From: JAPOUP01 sp965203255
GTDB lineage: Bacteria > Pseudomonadota > Alphaproteobacteria > Rhodobacterales > Rhodobacteraceae
NCBI GenBank assembly: GCA_965203255.1
Contig: OZ241882.1
Location: 5,642,001 to 5,706,000, forward strand
Length of the DNA: 64,000 bases
Reading direction: 5' to 3'
The notes under the pieces are model-generated. The model did no database searches, was not told the DNA's origin, and saw only the letters and a list, made by a program, of their open reading frames with translations. The position numbers and the translations under genes were made by a program. This document shows, in pieces, positions 1 through 8,963 of this stretch. Within the stretch, counting starts at the first letter, position 1. The number at the start of each line of letters is the position of its first letter.

Positions 1-103
1 CGGGCTATGAACGCCGGAACAAAGGCGTCGCTGGCTTCCATGACGGTGATAGAAAACGGTAAACTTGCAATCGTGCCAGAAAAGTGGCGGGATGGTATGG
101 CTG

Positions 104-526
104 CTATGCTGACCTACGCCGGTTCCGGGGTCGCCCGCCCTTCGCTCCATTCGCCCGCGCCGCCGCGGCCTTGGCAGGTGAAGTGGAACGTCCCGCCTGC
201 CGCGCGAGCGCTCTGGCCAACCAGCCTCTGGTCCCGAAAACCCCCGCCACCAGAGCCGGCACGTAGAGGTCGACGTCAAGCCGCGGCCAGCGCAGGTTGA
301 AGCCGTGGTCTTCGACCTCGATAGCCGACAGGTCATCGGGTGTGGCATCGTGCAGCTCTTCGACCAGACCCGACGGAAACAGGTAGGCGCAGCCATTAAC
401 CAGGCTGAGGATCACCTGCCCTGTCTGCCGGTCGTAGCTGGCGGACGCGGCACACGGTTCCGTTTCCAGCAGTTCCCGCCCGCGAGCTTCCGCTCTCCTG
501 AAGGCCACATCAGTAGAACTTTCCAT
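104..526 (-). CDS. DUF2442 domain protein
   Basis: Small protein of 140 residues. The middle part (about residues 30-85, with LVNGCAYLFPSGLVEEL and VEDHGFNLRWPRLDVDLYVP) fits the DUF2442 family, whose members usually sit directly after a DUF4160 gene. The C-terminus is rich in Ala, Arg and Gly (AAAARANGAKGGRPRNRRR), a basic tail that could bind nucleic acid. The ATG lies inside the last codons of the upstream DUF4160 gene (17-bp overlap), so the two are translationally coupled. The pair looks like a toxin-antitoxin-type module, but its biochemical role is not established. The partner is broken here, so this gene may be a leftover. Confidence 0.75.
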   Translation of the reverse strand: MESSTDVAFRRAEARGRELLETEPCAASASYDRQTGQVILSLVNGCAYLFPSGLVEELHDATPDDLSAIEVEDHGFNLRWPRLDVDLYVPALVAGVFGTRGWLARALARQAGRSTSPAKAAAARANGAKGGRPRNRRRSA

Positions 527-758
527 TGATACGCTCCCATTCTTTCAGGAACTTCTCGCGACGCTCGGCCATCACCGCCATCAAGCGCCGCATGTCGGAT
601 CGCTTGATACCAACCACGGAGAGAAGCTCCTGTCTGTTTCCGGTGCCGGTCAGGTTGATCTTCGCCTGCCCGGGGCCGGTGATATGCACATGCGCCGGTT
701 CATGGTCCGCAGTTCAGATCAAGAACCAAAAGCCGTGGGCACGGTGAATGACAACCAT
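510..758 (-). pseudogene. DUF4160 gene with in-frame stop
   Basis: From the ATG at 758 the frame reads MVVIHRAHGFWFLI, then TGA (714-716), then TADHEPAHVHITGPGQAKI and on to an ELLSVVGIKRSDM segment and a normal stop at 510. The DHEPAHVH core is the hallmark of DUF4160. In the family an aromatic residue (Tyr, Phe or Trp) usually stands where the TGA lies, so one base change such as TGG to TGA would explain the break. The gene overlaps the DUF2442 start. Read-through is possible but nothing around the stop suggests recoding. Family call is good; inactivation is likely. Confidence 0.65.
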
Positions 759-1441
759 GCGGATATATAACCCAACTGTTGGGATAGCACAAGAGCCGCC
801 CTGAAACTTTCCGCCCGAGCGTATCCGGGAACTCAGACAGGCGCACCCCTGAGATGGCGACCCTTCCGGACCGATCTTCCTATGTTACTCTACGTTCCTT
901 TGTTGCGTTTGGGCTAAAGATGCGTGAACCTAGCGTGGCGGCTGGCGCTCCGGCGCTGAATGCAGCCTGTAACGGCGTCGGCCCCAATTTCGCAAATCCC
1001 GTTCCGGTTTCGGGATTTTGGGCAGTCGTGGAGCTTCGGATGGGGTGTGCCACATACGGACCGGGTATAAAGGGCGGTGCCGGCGCCGCCGTGGTGTCCC
1101 TGTCATGCACATGGACAGACCAAACCACAGGAATCGGCACACCCCGGCTGAATCGGTTCAAACGGGTGCGGAATCCGCGGCCAACACCGCGTATCTCGCC
1201 GGGTTCACGGAGGATTCCGGGAGGGATGCCTTTTCCTTTCGATTCCCCGACACAGCCGGGCCATGTGCGACTGCGCCAACGCCGAGTGGACAGTGTCCAG
1301 TTGAAAGACCCGCGTCATCTCCGAGAAGCTCGCCTAGGAGTAGGAGATCTTCCTCGAAGGTGTGACCGCCGACCACTTGTCGGCGGATGAATTCAGCTTC
1401 GTAAGTCTTCTGGAGCGAAACAATCTGTTCGCCGCCTAAGG
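759..1441. other. No supported gene
   Basis: About 680 bases between the DUF4160 gene and the first IS30-type element. Open frames exist on both strands (for example 880-1161 on the minus strand), but none shows a recognisable domain or a convincing ribosome site. It may hold decayed accessory DNA. Confidence 0.4.
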
Positions 1442-1560
1442 CCCCATTCCACCCTGAAGTGCAACACCATTTGCGGTGGTGGCCGGTTTTCCGGTCGCAT
1501 GATGTTGCGTATCGGCCAGGAAGCGGCGACAGTCCCTGTGACGAAACAAGGGAGACTGCC

Positions 1561-2525
1561 ATGCCCGAGGGCTGCCGCCACCTGACCCATGAGGAGAGAT
1601 GCCAGATCGGCGCGCTGAAGGAAAGCGGGCTTTCGGACGGTGCCATCGCGGCCCGTCTGGGCCGTGACCGGACGTCGGTCTGGCGGGAGCTGCGCCGGAA
1701 CGCCGGCGACGGGGGGTACAGCCCGGGCGAGGCGCAGGGCAGGGCGGAGGCCCGCCGCAGCGCGGCCTCCAGTGTTCCCCGCAGGATGACGCCCGACCGC
1801 TGGGCGCGCGTCGAGGGGCTTCCGGGGAGGGCTGGAGCCCGGAGCAGGTCGCGGGACGGCTGCGTCTGGAGGGCGGCTGGACGGTGGGCCGACAGTGGAC
1901 ATCCGGGCGCCTGAAGGCCGACCGGAAGGCGGGCGGCAGGCTGTTCCCGCTGCTGCGGCGCCGCGGCAGGAAGCCGGACTGGCGAGGCGGCAGGCACTCG
2001 GGCCGTGGCCACATCCCGGGCCGGGTGGACATCTCCGAGAGGCCGGATGAGGCGGGGAGGAAGGAGCGTGTGGGCGACTGGGAGGCGGACACGACCATCG
2101 GGAAAGGCCACAGCGGGGCGGTGGTCTCCCTTGTGGACAGGGCGTCGAAATACGCGTTTCTCCAAAGGGTTGACCGGAGAACCTCGGCCGCGGTCTCCGC
2201 CGCGATGGTGGATCTCCTCCGGCCTTCCGCCGCGCCCGTCCACACGATCACGGCGGACAACGGCAGGGAGTTCGCGGGCCACGCCGGCGTGGCGGCGGAG
2301 CTCGGGGCCGGGTTCCACTTCGCCACCCCCTACCATTCCTGGGAGCGTGGCCTGAACGAGCACACCAACGGGCTGGTGCGGCAGTACCTGCCGAAGGGGA
2401 CGGACCTCCGCGCGGTCACCGACGCGGAGGTGAGGGCGGTGCAGGACCGCCTGAACGCGCGTCCGCGCCGGGCGCTGGGCTACCGGACGCCCGCCGAGGT
2501 GCTGCATGAGGCCCGCCCTCCCTGA
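1561..2525 (+). pseudogene. IS30-family transposase, frameshifted
   Basis: The first part has the IS30 N-terminal helix-turn-helix (LTHEERCQIGALKESGLSD, then IAARLGRDRTSVWREL). The second part, in another frame, has the DDE catalytic domain: GDWEADTTIG (first Asp), ITADNGREFA (second Asp) and RGLNEHTNGLVRQYLPKG (Glu). Comparison with copy 2 shows one base missing at about 1821-1828, where copy 2 reads GLLAEGWSPEQV. The catalytic triad itself is intact, so a single-base repair would restore the protein. The gene is preceded by GGGAGA and starts at ATG 1561. Confidence 0.8.
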
Positions 2526-2579
2526 GGCCGCGCGACCGCCTCCCGCCGGCGCGCAGGAAGGGGGTGGACAGGATTTCGG

Positions 2580-2640
2580 GGTCGCGTCCGTCCGGGCTCC
2601 GGTCGGGCTGCGCCCTCCCTGCGCCCGGACGGACGCGACC
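2580..2640. repeat. 18-bp inverted repeat in IS30 3' region
   Basis: GGTCGCGTCCGTCCGGGC (2580-2597) is repeated exactly in inverted form at 2623-2640, with a 25-nt loop. The same hairpin is in copy 2 (8653-8702) with a shorter loop; copy 1 carries about 11 extra bases in the loop. It lies about 55 bp after the transposase stop and could act as a terminator or a structured RNA. There is no T-run after it. Confidence 0.8.
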
Positions 2641-2754
2641 TGGCCCGGCGGAGGCGTTGCGCTGCCCGGAAAGCCCGGATAACCTGCATACAGAAGGGAC
2701 CACAGCCGTCCCGGGGCCGGATCCGCGGTGCCCGGGGGCCGCAGACCACGCCTT

Positions 2755-2803
2755 CCGGCCATTCCCTCCGCACGGGCTGCGCCCCCGCCGCGGGAATGGC
2801 CGG
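2755..2803. repeat. 49-bp hairpin near IS right end, orientation A
   Basis: Perfect 12-bp arms CCGGCCATTCCC (2755-2766) and GGGAATGGCCGG (2792-2803) enclose a 25-bp spacer. The spacer matches the reverse complement of the spacer in copy 2 (8829-8853) at 22 of 25 positions, while the flanking IS sequence keeps its direction. So the spacer is inverted between the two copies. Confidence 0.85.
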
Positions 2804-2829
2804 TGTTGCACTTCGGAGTGGAAGTGGGG

Positions 2830-3495
2830 AGCGTGACGTAAACGGTGGGAGAAAGCGCAGGGGGAGGTCGCCCCCTGCGCTGCGCCTCACTTGCCGTAAG
2901 CCCACAAAGAATTCACGAAACCAACAGACCTGTGGGATCCAGTGCAGAGACGTCATGGCAGGGATCTGATCGAGGACAGAGCGAGATGAAAATCTCGGAC
3001 ATCCATGAATGGCCGAATACCGCACTTATGGACCCTCCGCCTTTCGGTCATGAATCAATGCATAAGTCCGAAATCTGCGGAAACTGGCGGCCGAAGGGCA
3101 AGCGCGGTTGAAGATCGTCCCGGATCGCACGCGGCGCCGGAGGCGCGGACGTTGCGTGGGGGCCCGGTCGCGGGTCAGGGCTCCTGGGTGTCTCCGAATG
3201 GGGCGGCAAGATGCTGTCCTTTAAGGGCATCGACGGGGAGATGATCGCGCACCTGATCGCCGAATACGGAACGGAGGGATTAAGTTGCACGGGAAAGACC
3301 GGCTTTCCCGGGAAACTGGATGACGGCGGCGATCGTTGCTGATGGTGCAATGTCGATTACCGTTCGAGGGCGCTTGACGGGGGCGCCGGGATCAAGTAAC
3401 CGGATGGTGCGTTCCCTGCCGTGCCTGCGGCTTGGGGGGGCGTGACGGACAGGACTTACGGGCCCTGCGGGGCCCTGGCAAGGAGGGAGGACCCG
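2830..3495. other. No supported gene; one hairpin
   Basis: No gene is recognised here. A perfect 10-bp stem, GCGCAGGGGG (2855-2864) with CCCCCTGCGC (2871-2880), follows the IS30 element and has no T-run. A short plus-strand stretch near 3190-3290 (reading GVSEWGGKMLSFKGIDGEM) may be a gene relic, without a family match. AGGAGGGAGG at 3481-3490 is the ribosome site of the next gene. Confidence 0.4.
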
Positions 3496-4605
3496 ATGCC
3501 ATTCATCGAGAGATTCATCGAGGCGGAGCGCGTGTCGCGGCGGAACCTGCTTCTGGCGGGGGCCTTCGGGGTCCCGGCGGCGGCGGCGCTGCGGATGTTC
3601 GGCCCGTCGCCGGCGATGGCGGCGACCTACGCCGACCCGACGGTCGCGTGGAGCTACCGCAACCGGACGAACCCGTACTGGAACGAGATCGTGTCGGGGG
3701 GCGAGGCCTTCGTGGAGAGCCTTGGGCGGCCGAGGGAGGCGCTGACGCACCTGATCAACGAGGGCTCGTCGGAGAAGTCGCTCGCGGACGTGAAGGCGCT
3801 GCTGGCGAAGACCGGCGGCGAGCTGGCGCTGGCGATCGACACCAACGACGCGCCGAACGCGCGGCCGGTGGTCGAGGCGGTGGCGGGCGCGGGCGGCTAC
3901 GTGTCGACGATCTGGAACAAGACGGACGACCTGCACCCTTGGGACTTCGGCGACAGCTACGTGTCGCACATGACGTGGTCGGACGAGGGCCCGGCGGAGC
4001 GGACGGCGCGCATCCTTCTGGAGGCGATGGGCGGCCGGGGCGGCGTGGTCCACCTGGGCGGCATCGCGTCGAACAACCCGGCGATCGAGCGCCTGAACGG
4101 CCTGAGGAACGCGCTGGCGGACTATCCGGACGTGGAGCTCCTGGACGCGCAGCCTGCGGACTGGGACACGCAGAAGGCGAACCGGATCATGTCGTCGTTC
4201 ATCACGCGCTACGGCGACGAGATCGCCGGGGTGCACTGCGCGAACGACACCATCGGCTACGGGGTGCTGGAGGCGCTGCGCGCCGAGGGGATGGACGTGC
4301 CGGTCGTGACCTACGACGGCAACCCGCAGGCGGTGGACCTGGTGCTGGAGGGCCGCATCCTGGCGACGGTGTTCACCAACCCGCACTGGGGCGGCGGCAT
4401 CACCGCGGCGCTCGCCTACCACGCGGCGGTCGGCACGTTCCGCCCGTCGGAGGAGCCGCCGGAGCACCGGGAGTTCTACGGCCCGACCATCCTGGTGACG
4501 CCGGAGGACGCGGCGGAGTTCAGGGCCAGCTACCTCGACAGCGTCCCGACCTACGACTGGAACGACTTCTGGGGCCCGACAAACGGCCAGATCCGGTACG
4601 GGTGA
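3496..4605 (+). CDS. Orphan sugar ABC transporter substrate-binding protein
   Basis: 369 residues. It opens with a Tat-type signal: RVSRRNLLLAGAFGVP at about residues 14-29, then a hydrophobic stretch ending in SPAMAA. The mature part fits the periplasmic binding protein type 1 (ribose/inositol-like) fold: NRTNPYWNEIVSGGEAF, KALLAKTGGELALAID, GVVHLGGIASNNPAIERL, GVHCANDTIGYGVLEALR and PVVTYDGNPQAVDLVLEGR, the usual hinge and ligand segments. A strong AGGAGG lies 6 bases before the ATG. No permease or ATPase gene is next to it, so it is an orphan. Third codon positions are almost all G or C, like the IS elements and unlike the following metabolic genes, which suggests import. Confidence 0.8.
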   Translation: MPFIERFIEAERVSRRNLLLAGAFGVPAAAALRMFGPSPAMAATYADPTVAWSYRNRTNPYWNEIVSGGEAFVESLGRPREALTHLINEGSSEKSLADVKALLAKTGGELALAIDTNDAPNARPVVEAVAGAGGYVSTIWNKTDDLHPWDFGDSYVSHMTWSDEGPAERTARILLEAMGGRGGVVHLGGIASNNPAIERLNGLRNALADYPDVELLDAQPADWDTQKANRIMSSFITRYGDEIAGVHCANDTIGYGVLEALRAEGMDVPVVTYDGNPQAVDLVLEGRILATVFTNPHWGGGITAALAYHAAVGTFRPSEEPPEHREFYGPTILVTPEDAAEFRASYLDSVPTYDWNDFWGPTNGQIRYG

Positions 4606-5194
4606 CCGGGAAGCCGAGGGCGCGGCCGGACACACACGCCGCGCCCGGAACCAGGGTTCGCCGTGGTACACAATCACCTTCGACCCGGTAACTGTAGGAG
4701 TAAAGCGGATGCCAACCCGACCAGATAAGTCGATTGGCCGAGCATGAGCCATCTAGTCACTGTAAGGCAGCTGGAGCGGACAGAAACACCCGTGCGCCTA
4801 CTGATCATAAGGCCGAATGGCTCTGTCATTTTGTGAAATGCGGAAGGCACGTTGCGGATTTAGGTGACTATGAGCCACTCTCTGGCGAAAGCTGCCGAAA
4901 ATTGCCCATATGAGGGCGAAATCTCTTCCGTTGGTTGCGGACGCTTCAGATGAGGCAGCACTTGGCATTTCATTGTCAGCTACAGTAAGGGCACGAATCA
5001 TTGCCAAATGCCGAGGCTTCAACTAATGAGGCAGCTTTCACATAGTGGTCCGCAGGGATATGTCGAACCCGGGAGAGGGTGCCCGGACCATTCCCCAGGT
5101 CATGCGTTGGCAAAGATCAGTGGCCAGGCAAAGAACTGGAGTCAGCGTAACCAATCAGTTACTCAATTTGAGATCTTCCGGTAGTGGAGGTGCC
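4606..5194. other. No supported gene
   Basis: About 590 bases after the orphan binding protein. A minus-strand frame at 4798-5022 has no recognisable domain. The stretch 5045-5194 is an in-frame extension upstream of the CoA-transferase but precedes a much better start. Base composition shifts here from very GC-rich to moderate. Confidence 0.4.
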
Positions 5195-6766
5195 GTGACC
5201 AAGAAGATGACTGCCGCTGAGGCCGTTGCCCGCATTGCCGACAAAAGTACCATCGCAGTGAATTCGTCGAGCGGACTGTGCTGCCCTGACGCCATTCTCG
5301 AGGCACTTGGCAACAGGTTCGAAACCGAGGGGAGGCCCGGCGACTTGACCATGATTCATCCGATCGCGGCTGGAGACTTCTTTGGCACCAAAGGGGTCGA
5401 TCACATCGCAAGACCGGGCTGCATCTCCAAGATCATCGGTGGGAGCTACCCTTCCGGACCGACCAAGGCCGACCCACCGCTGATCTGGCAGATGATCACC
5501 GCCAATAAGGTCAAGGCTTACAATGTGCCATCCGGAATCGTGTTCGACATGCTACGGGAGGGTGCAGGAAAGCGGCCTGGAGTGCTTACCAAGGTTGGAA
5601 TGGAGACCTTCGTCGACCCTGACCTTGAAGGATGCGCAATGAACGATGCGGCCCGGGCGGAACCCATAGTGCGCCGGGAAATGTTCGATGATGATGAATG
5701 GCTGTATTTTCCAGCAATCCGGCCCGATGTAGCCATCATCCGGGCAACCACTTCGGATGAGCGCGGAAACCTGGGTTTCGAGGACGAAGGTGCATATCTT
5801 GGAGCAATGGAGCTGGCACTTGCCGCACACAATTCAGGTGGCTTTGTGATTGCACAGGTTCGGCGCGTTGCCGCGAACGGTGCCATATCACCCAAGAATG
5901 TGCATGTTCCAGGAATTCTTGTCGACGCAATTGTCGAAGTACCGGATATGCTCCAAACGACCGCAACTCCGTACGATCCCGCAATTTCGGGTGAGTTGAT
6001 CCGCCCACTCGACAGCTTCAGCTTGATGGAATTCAGTGTGCAGAAAGTCATCGCCCGCCGGGTTGCCAGGGAACTGCGACGTGGCTGGGCGGTAAACGTT
6101 GGATTTGGCGTTTCGGCCAATGTGCCGCGTGTTTTCCTGGAGGAGGGCCAGCATGGTGCCGTCACCTGGGTCATTGAGCAGGGAGCGGTCGGTGGAATCC
6201 CGCTCTTGGACTTCAAGTTTGGCTGCGCCTCGAATGCGGAAGCTTTCGTCGCGTCTCCGCATCAGTTCTGTTACTTTCAGGCCGGAGGATTTGACGCCTC
6301 GCTTCTTTCGTTCCTCGAAATCGACGCTGAGGGGTCGGTCAACGTTTCGCGGCTCGCGGCCACGCCCCACCGAACAGCAGGCGCGGGAGGCTTTGTCGAC
6401 ATTACCGCTCGCGCCAAACGGATCATTTTCTCAGGCACTTTCAATGCAGGTGCCAGAATGCGGGTCGACGATGGCCGTTTGCAAATCGATCAGGAAGGAA
6501 GGATCGCAAAGATTGTCCCAGCAGTTGATCAGGTGTCCTTTTCCGGATGTCGAGCCGTTGCCCAAGGGCAGGAGGTCACCCTCATTACCGAGCGTTGCGT
6601 GATTGAGTTGGGCGGAAACGGGCTAACAGTCACCGAAGTTGCCCCGGGACTGGACCTACAGCGCGATATTCTGGATCGATCTGCCACTCCGCTCAGGATT
6701 TCGGACGACCTTCACACAATGGAACCCGCACTCTTCAGGGAAGCACCAATCGGATTGGAACCATGA
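5195..6766 (+). CDS. Family I acyl-CoA:carboxylate CoA-transferase
   Basis: Transfers CoA between an acyl-CoA and a carboxylate; closest in layout to propionate/acetate CoA-transferases (COG4670, YdiF-like). The GTG at 5195 is chosen because GGAGG sits 4 bases upstream and the resulting 523 residues match the family length; the frame is open back to 5045. The N-terminal domain has the SSGLCCPDAILEALGNRF loop, the C-terminal domain VIEQGAVGGIPLLDFKFG. The Glu of VIEQGA (about residue 328) stands where the catalytic glutamate that forms the CoA thioester is expected. The stop overlaps the crotonase start by 4 bases, so the two form an operon. The substrate cannot be told from sequence. Confidence 0.85.
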   Translation: MTKKMTAAEAVARIADKSTIAVNSSSGLCCPDAILEALGNRFETEGRPGDLTMIHPIAAGDFFGTKGVDHIARPGCISKIIGGSYPSGPTKADPPLIWQMITANKVKAYNVPSGIVFDMLREGAGKRPGVLTKVGMETFVDPDLEGCAMNDAARAEPIVRREMFDDDEWLYFPAIRPDVAIIRATTSDERGNLGFEDEGAYLGAMELALAAHNSGGFVIAQVRRVAANGAISPKNVHVPGILVDAIVEVPDMLQTTATPYDPAISGELIRPLDSFSLMEFSVQKVIARRVARELRRGWAVNVGFGVSANVPRVFLEEGQHGAVTWVIEQGAVGGIPLLDFKFGCASNAEAFVASPHQFCYFQAGGFDASLLSFLEIDAEGSVNVSRLAATPHRTAGAGGFVDITARAKRIIFSGTFNAGARMRVDDGRLQIDQEGRIAKIVPAVDQVSFSGCRAVAQGQEVTLITERCVIELGGNGLTVTEVAPGLDLQRDILDRSATPLRISDDLHTMEPALFREAPIGLEP

Positions 6767-7539
6767 CTGACTTCCGCATCCGTCTTTCTTCTTCGGGCGG
6801 GGTCGCGGCACTCGTTCTATCACGGCCAGAAAAACTAAACGCGCTTGATGCCGACATGGTTGAGGAACTCTCGCAACGCTGTGCGGAAATCGATCGGTGT
6901 TCTGACATTCGGGTCGTCATTCTGTCTGGAGAAGGTAAGGTGTTCTGTGCGGGAGGTGACATTGATGCCTGGTCGGGGGTAAGTCCGGAATCATTCGGTC
7001 GGCACTGGATTAGGGGCGGTCATGCCGCTTTTGACTCCCTTGCTCGACTGAGGCAGCCAGTTATCGCTGTGCTTGACGGTCATGCATTGGGTGGTGGTCT
7101 GGAACTTGCGGCTTGTGCGGATCTTCGGGTGGCGGAAGAGCAGATCAGGATCGGCCAGCCCGAAACCGGGTTAGGGATTATTCCTGGTTGGTCTGGAACC
7201 CAACGTGCTGTTCGCCGGTTTGGTGCCCAGATCGTTCGACGGATGGCTCTTTTTGGAGAGACTTTCTCCGCGGATGAGGCTTTGGCTATGGGCTTGGTCG
7301 ACCGGGTGGTCGAACAGGGGCGGGGTATGGCAGAGGCGGAAGCCTTGGCAGAATTGGTGCTCGCCAGAGGACCTTGCGCAACGGAACTGGTGAAGCTGAT
7401 GATTGCTGCGGCAGAAGGTGAAGAGCGTGAACGCGTGATCGAATCGCTTGCCGGTACATTAGCTGCGGGATCCCCGGATCTTGCTGAGGGCCTTAGGGCG
7501 TTCCGTGAAAGACGGTCACCAAGGTTCCGGGCCAGTTAG
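6763..7539 (+). CDS. Enoyl-CoA hydratase/isomerase (crotonase) family
   Basis: 258 residues, full crotonase length. Oxyanion-hole segments are FCAGGDIDAW (about 65-74) and GHALGGGLELAACADLR (about 106-122). Both glutamates typical of hydratases are present: Glu114 in GLELAACADL and Glu134 in QPETGLGIIPG. The start overlaps the CoA-transferase stop (ATGA), so the two proteins are co-translated. Together they suggest activation of a carboxylic acid to its CoA ester and hydration of the unsaturated acyl-CoA. The second IS30 copy begins 18 bases after the stop and may have cut off further operon members. Confidence 0.88.
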   Translation: MTDFRIRLSSSGGVAALVLSRPEKLNALDADMVEELSQRCAEIDRCSDIRVVILSGEGKVFCAGGDIDAWSGVSPESFGRHWIRGGHAAFDSLARLRQPVIAVLDGHALGGGLELAACADLRVAEEQIRIGQPETGLGIIPGWSGTQRAVRRFGAQIVRRMALFGETFSADEALAMGLVDRVVEQGRGMAEAEALAELVLARGPCATELVKLMIAAAEGEERERVIESLAGTLAAGSPDLAEGLRAFRERRSPRFRAS

Positions 7540-7676
7540 GGCTCTCGCCAGAATAACCCCCATTCCACTCTGAAGTGCAACACCAGTGGCGGTGGTGACC
7601 GGTTTTCCGGTCGCATGATGTTGCGTATCGGCCAGCATGCGGCGACAGTCCCTGTGACCAAACAGGGGAGACTGCC

Positions 7677-8588
7677 ATGCCCGAGGGCCATCGCCACCTG
7701 ACCCATGAAGAGAGATGCCAGATCGGCGCGCTGAAGGAAAGCGGGCTTTCAGACGGAGCCATCGCCGCCCGGCTGGGCCACGACCGGACGTCGGTCTGGC
7801 GGGAGTTGCGCCGTAACGGCGGCGGCGGGCGGGGGGTACAGCCCCGGGGAAGCGCAGGGCAGGGCGGAGGCCCGCCGCAGCGCGGCGTCCAGGGTTCCCC
7901 GAAAGATGGCGCCCGACCGCTGGGCGCGCGTGGAGGGGCTTCTGGCGGAGGGCTGGAGCCCGGAGCAGGTCGCGGGACGGCTGCGTCTGGAGGGTGGCTG
8001 GACGGTGGGCCGCCAGTGGACATCCGAACACGTCAGGGCCGACCGGAAGGCGGGCGGCACTCGGGCCGTGGCCACATCCCGGGCCGCGTCGACATCTCCG
8101 AGCGGCCGGAGGAGGCGGGGAGCAGGGAGCGGATCGGTGACCGGGAGGCGGACACGGTCATCGGCAGGGGCCACAGCGGGGCGGTGGTCTCCCTGGTGGA
8201 CAGGGCGTCGGGATTCGTTTTCCTTCAGCGGGCTGACCGGAGAACGGCGGCCGCGGTCTCCGCCGCGATGCTGGAGATGCGGCGGCCGTCCGCCGCGCCC
8301 GTCCACACGGTCACCTCGGACAACGGCAGGGAGTTCGCGGGCCACGCCGGCGTCGCGGCGGAGCTCGGGGCCGCCTTCTTCCTCCCCACCCCCTACCACT
8401 CCTGGGAGAGGGGACTGGACGGGCACGCCAACGGGCTGGCGCCGCAGTACCTGCCGAAGGGGACGGACCTCCGGGCGGTCACCGCCGCGGAGGTGAGGGC
8501 GGTGCGGGACCGTACGGACGCGCGTCCGCGCCGGGCGCTGGGCTACCGGACGCCCGCCGAGGCGCTGCATGAGGCCCGCCCTCCCTGA
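7677..8588 (+). pseudogene. IS30-family transposase, multiply damaged
   Basis: The open frame is continuous but the protein is not normal. After the helix-turn-helix (LTHEERCQIGALKESGLSD) the frame shifts at about 7825-7850, so the segment to about 8055 is out of frame; the true frame there reads WARVEGLLAEGWSPEQV. The original frame is regained at a deletion of about 60 bases relative to copy 1, between GGCGGCA-type short repeats. The catalytic Glu region reads RGLDGHANGLAPQYLP, where copy 1 has RGLNEHTNGLVRQYLP, so the third acidic residue is lost. Copy 1 and copy 2 therefore failed in different ways. Confidence 0.8.
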
Positions 8589-8652
8589 CGCCGCGCGACC
8601 GCCTCCCACCGGCGCGGGCCGGGGCGCCGGGAGGGGGTGGAATGGATTTCGG

Positions 8653-8702
8653 GGTCGCGTCCGTCCGGGCTCCGGTCGGGCTGCGCCCGGACGGACGCGA
8701 CC
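8653..8702. repeat. 18-bp inverted repeat in IS30 3' region, copy 2
   Basis: GGTCGCGTCCGTCCGGGC (8653-8670) and its exact inverse (8685-8702) form a stem with a 14-nt loop, matching the hairpin of copy 1 at 2580-2640. The pairing extends by at least one more G-C pair (8652 with 8703). Confidence 0.8.
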
Positions 8703-8816
8703 CGACCCGGCGGTGGCGTTGCGCCGCCCGGAAAGCCCGGATAAACTCCATACAGAAGGGACCACAGCCGTCCCGGGGCCGGATCCGCGGTGCCCGGGGG
8801 CCGCAGACCACGCCTT

Positions 8817-8865
8817 CCGGCCATTCCCGCAGCGGGGGCGTAGCCCGAGCGGAGGGAATGGCCGG
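8817..8865. repeat. 49-bp hairpin near IS right end, orientation B
   Basis: Arms CCGGCCATTCCC (8817-8828) and GGGAATGGCCGG (8854-8865) with a 25-bp spacer (8829-8853). The spacer is the inverse of the one in copy 1 and in the solo end at 60072-60120 when all three are read in IS direction. Confidence 0.85.
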
Positions 8866-8963
8866 CGGTGCACTTCGGAGTGGAAGTGGGGATCAAAATG
8901 GGGTGGGTGCGGCATGATAGGGGAAAGTTCCCCACTTTCACCCTATTGGAAAATCTTCAGGAA

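Larger units (their letters stand above)
1442..2829 (+). mobile_element. IS30-type element, copy 1
   Basis: The element is bounded by imperfect inverted repeats: left CCCCATTCCACCCTGAAG from 1442, right end at 2829 whose reverse complement starts CCCCACTTCCACTCCGAAG. Both continue into GTGCAACACC. Length is 1388 bp, long for IS30 because about 270 bp of structured non-coding DNA lies between the transposase stop and the right end. No clear target duplication is visible. The transposase is frameshifted, so this copy cannot move by itself. A second copy lies at 7558-8891 and a solo right end at 60046-60130. Confidence 0.8.
7558..8891 (+). mobile_element. IS30-type element, copy 2
   Basis: Same family as 1442-2829: left end CCCCATTCCACTCTGAAG from 7558, right end at 8891, both leading into GTGCAACACC-type repeats. 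Length 1334 bp. The transposase has shifted frames and an internal deletion relative to copy 1, and the hairpin spacer near the right end is in the opposite orientation. No target duplication is obvious. The flanking DNA holds the crotonase gene on the left and IS1595 on the right. Confidence 0.8.

Noticed and set aside
510..758. TGA read as Trp (altered genetic code), suggested by TGA at likely aromatic positions here and at 41225-41640
   Set aside because: Many intact genes end in TGA, several with ATGA or GTGA overlaps into the next gene (for example 6763-6766 and 18023-18026). Both suspect genes are in decayed accessory DNA.
854..1390. Plus-strand frame with no stop, and a minus-strand frame 880-1161 of similar quality
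   Set aside because: No domain, no good start site, and both strands are equally open; I cannot choose between them.
1158..2762. Very long minus-strand open frames across the IS30-type element (and 7749-8915, 3280-4752, 37211-39064, 41684-43723)
   Set aside because: They run antisense to clear genes with recognisable domains. High GC content leaves few stops in any frame, so length alone means nothing; none shows a domain.
3398..4692. Inverted AGTAACCGG/CCGGTAACT around the orphan binding protein as possible mobile-element ends
   Set aside because: Only eight or nine bases, with one mismatch when aligned as true termini, and no target duplication; could be chance.
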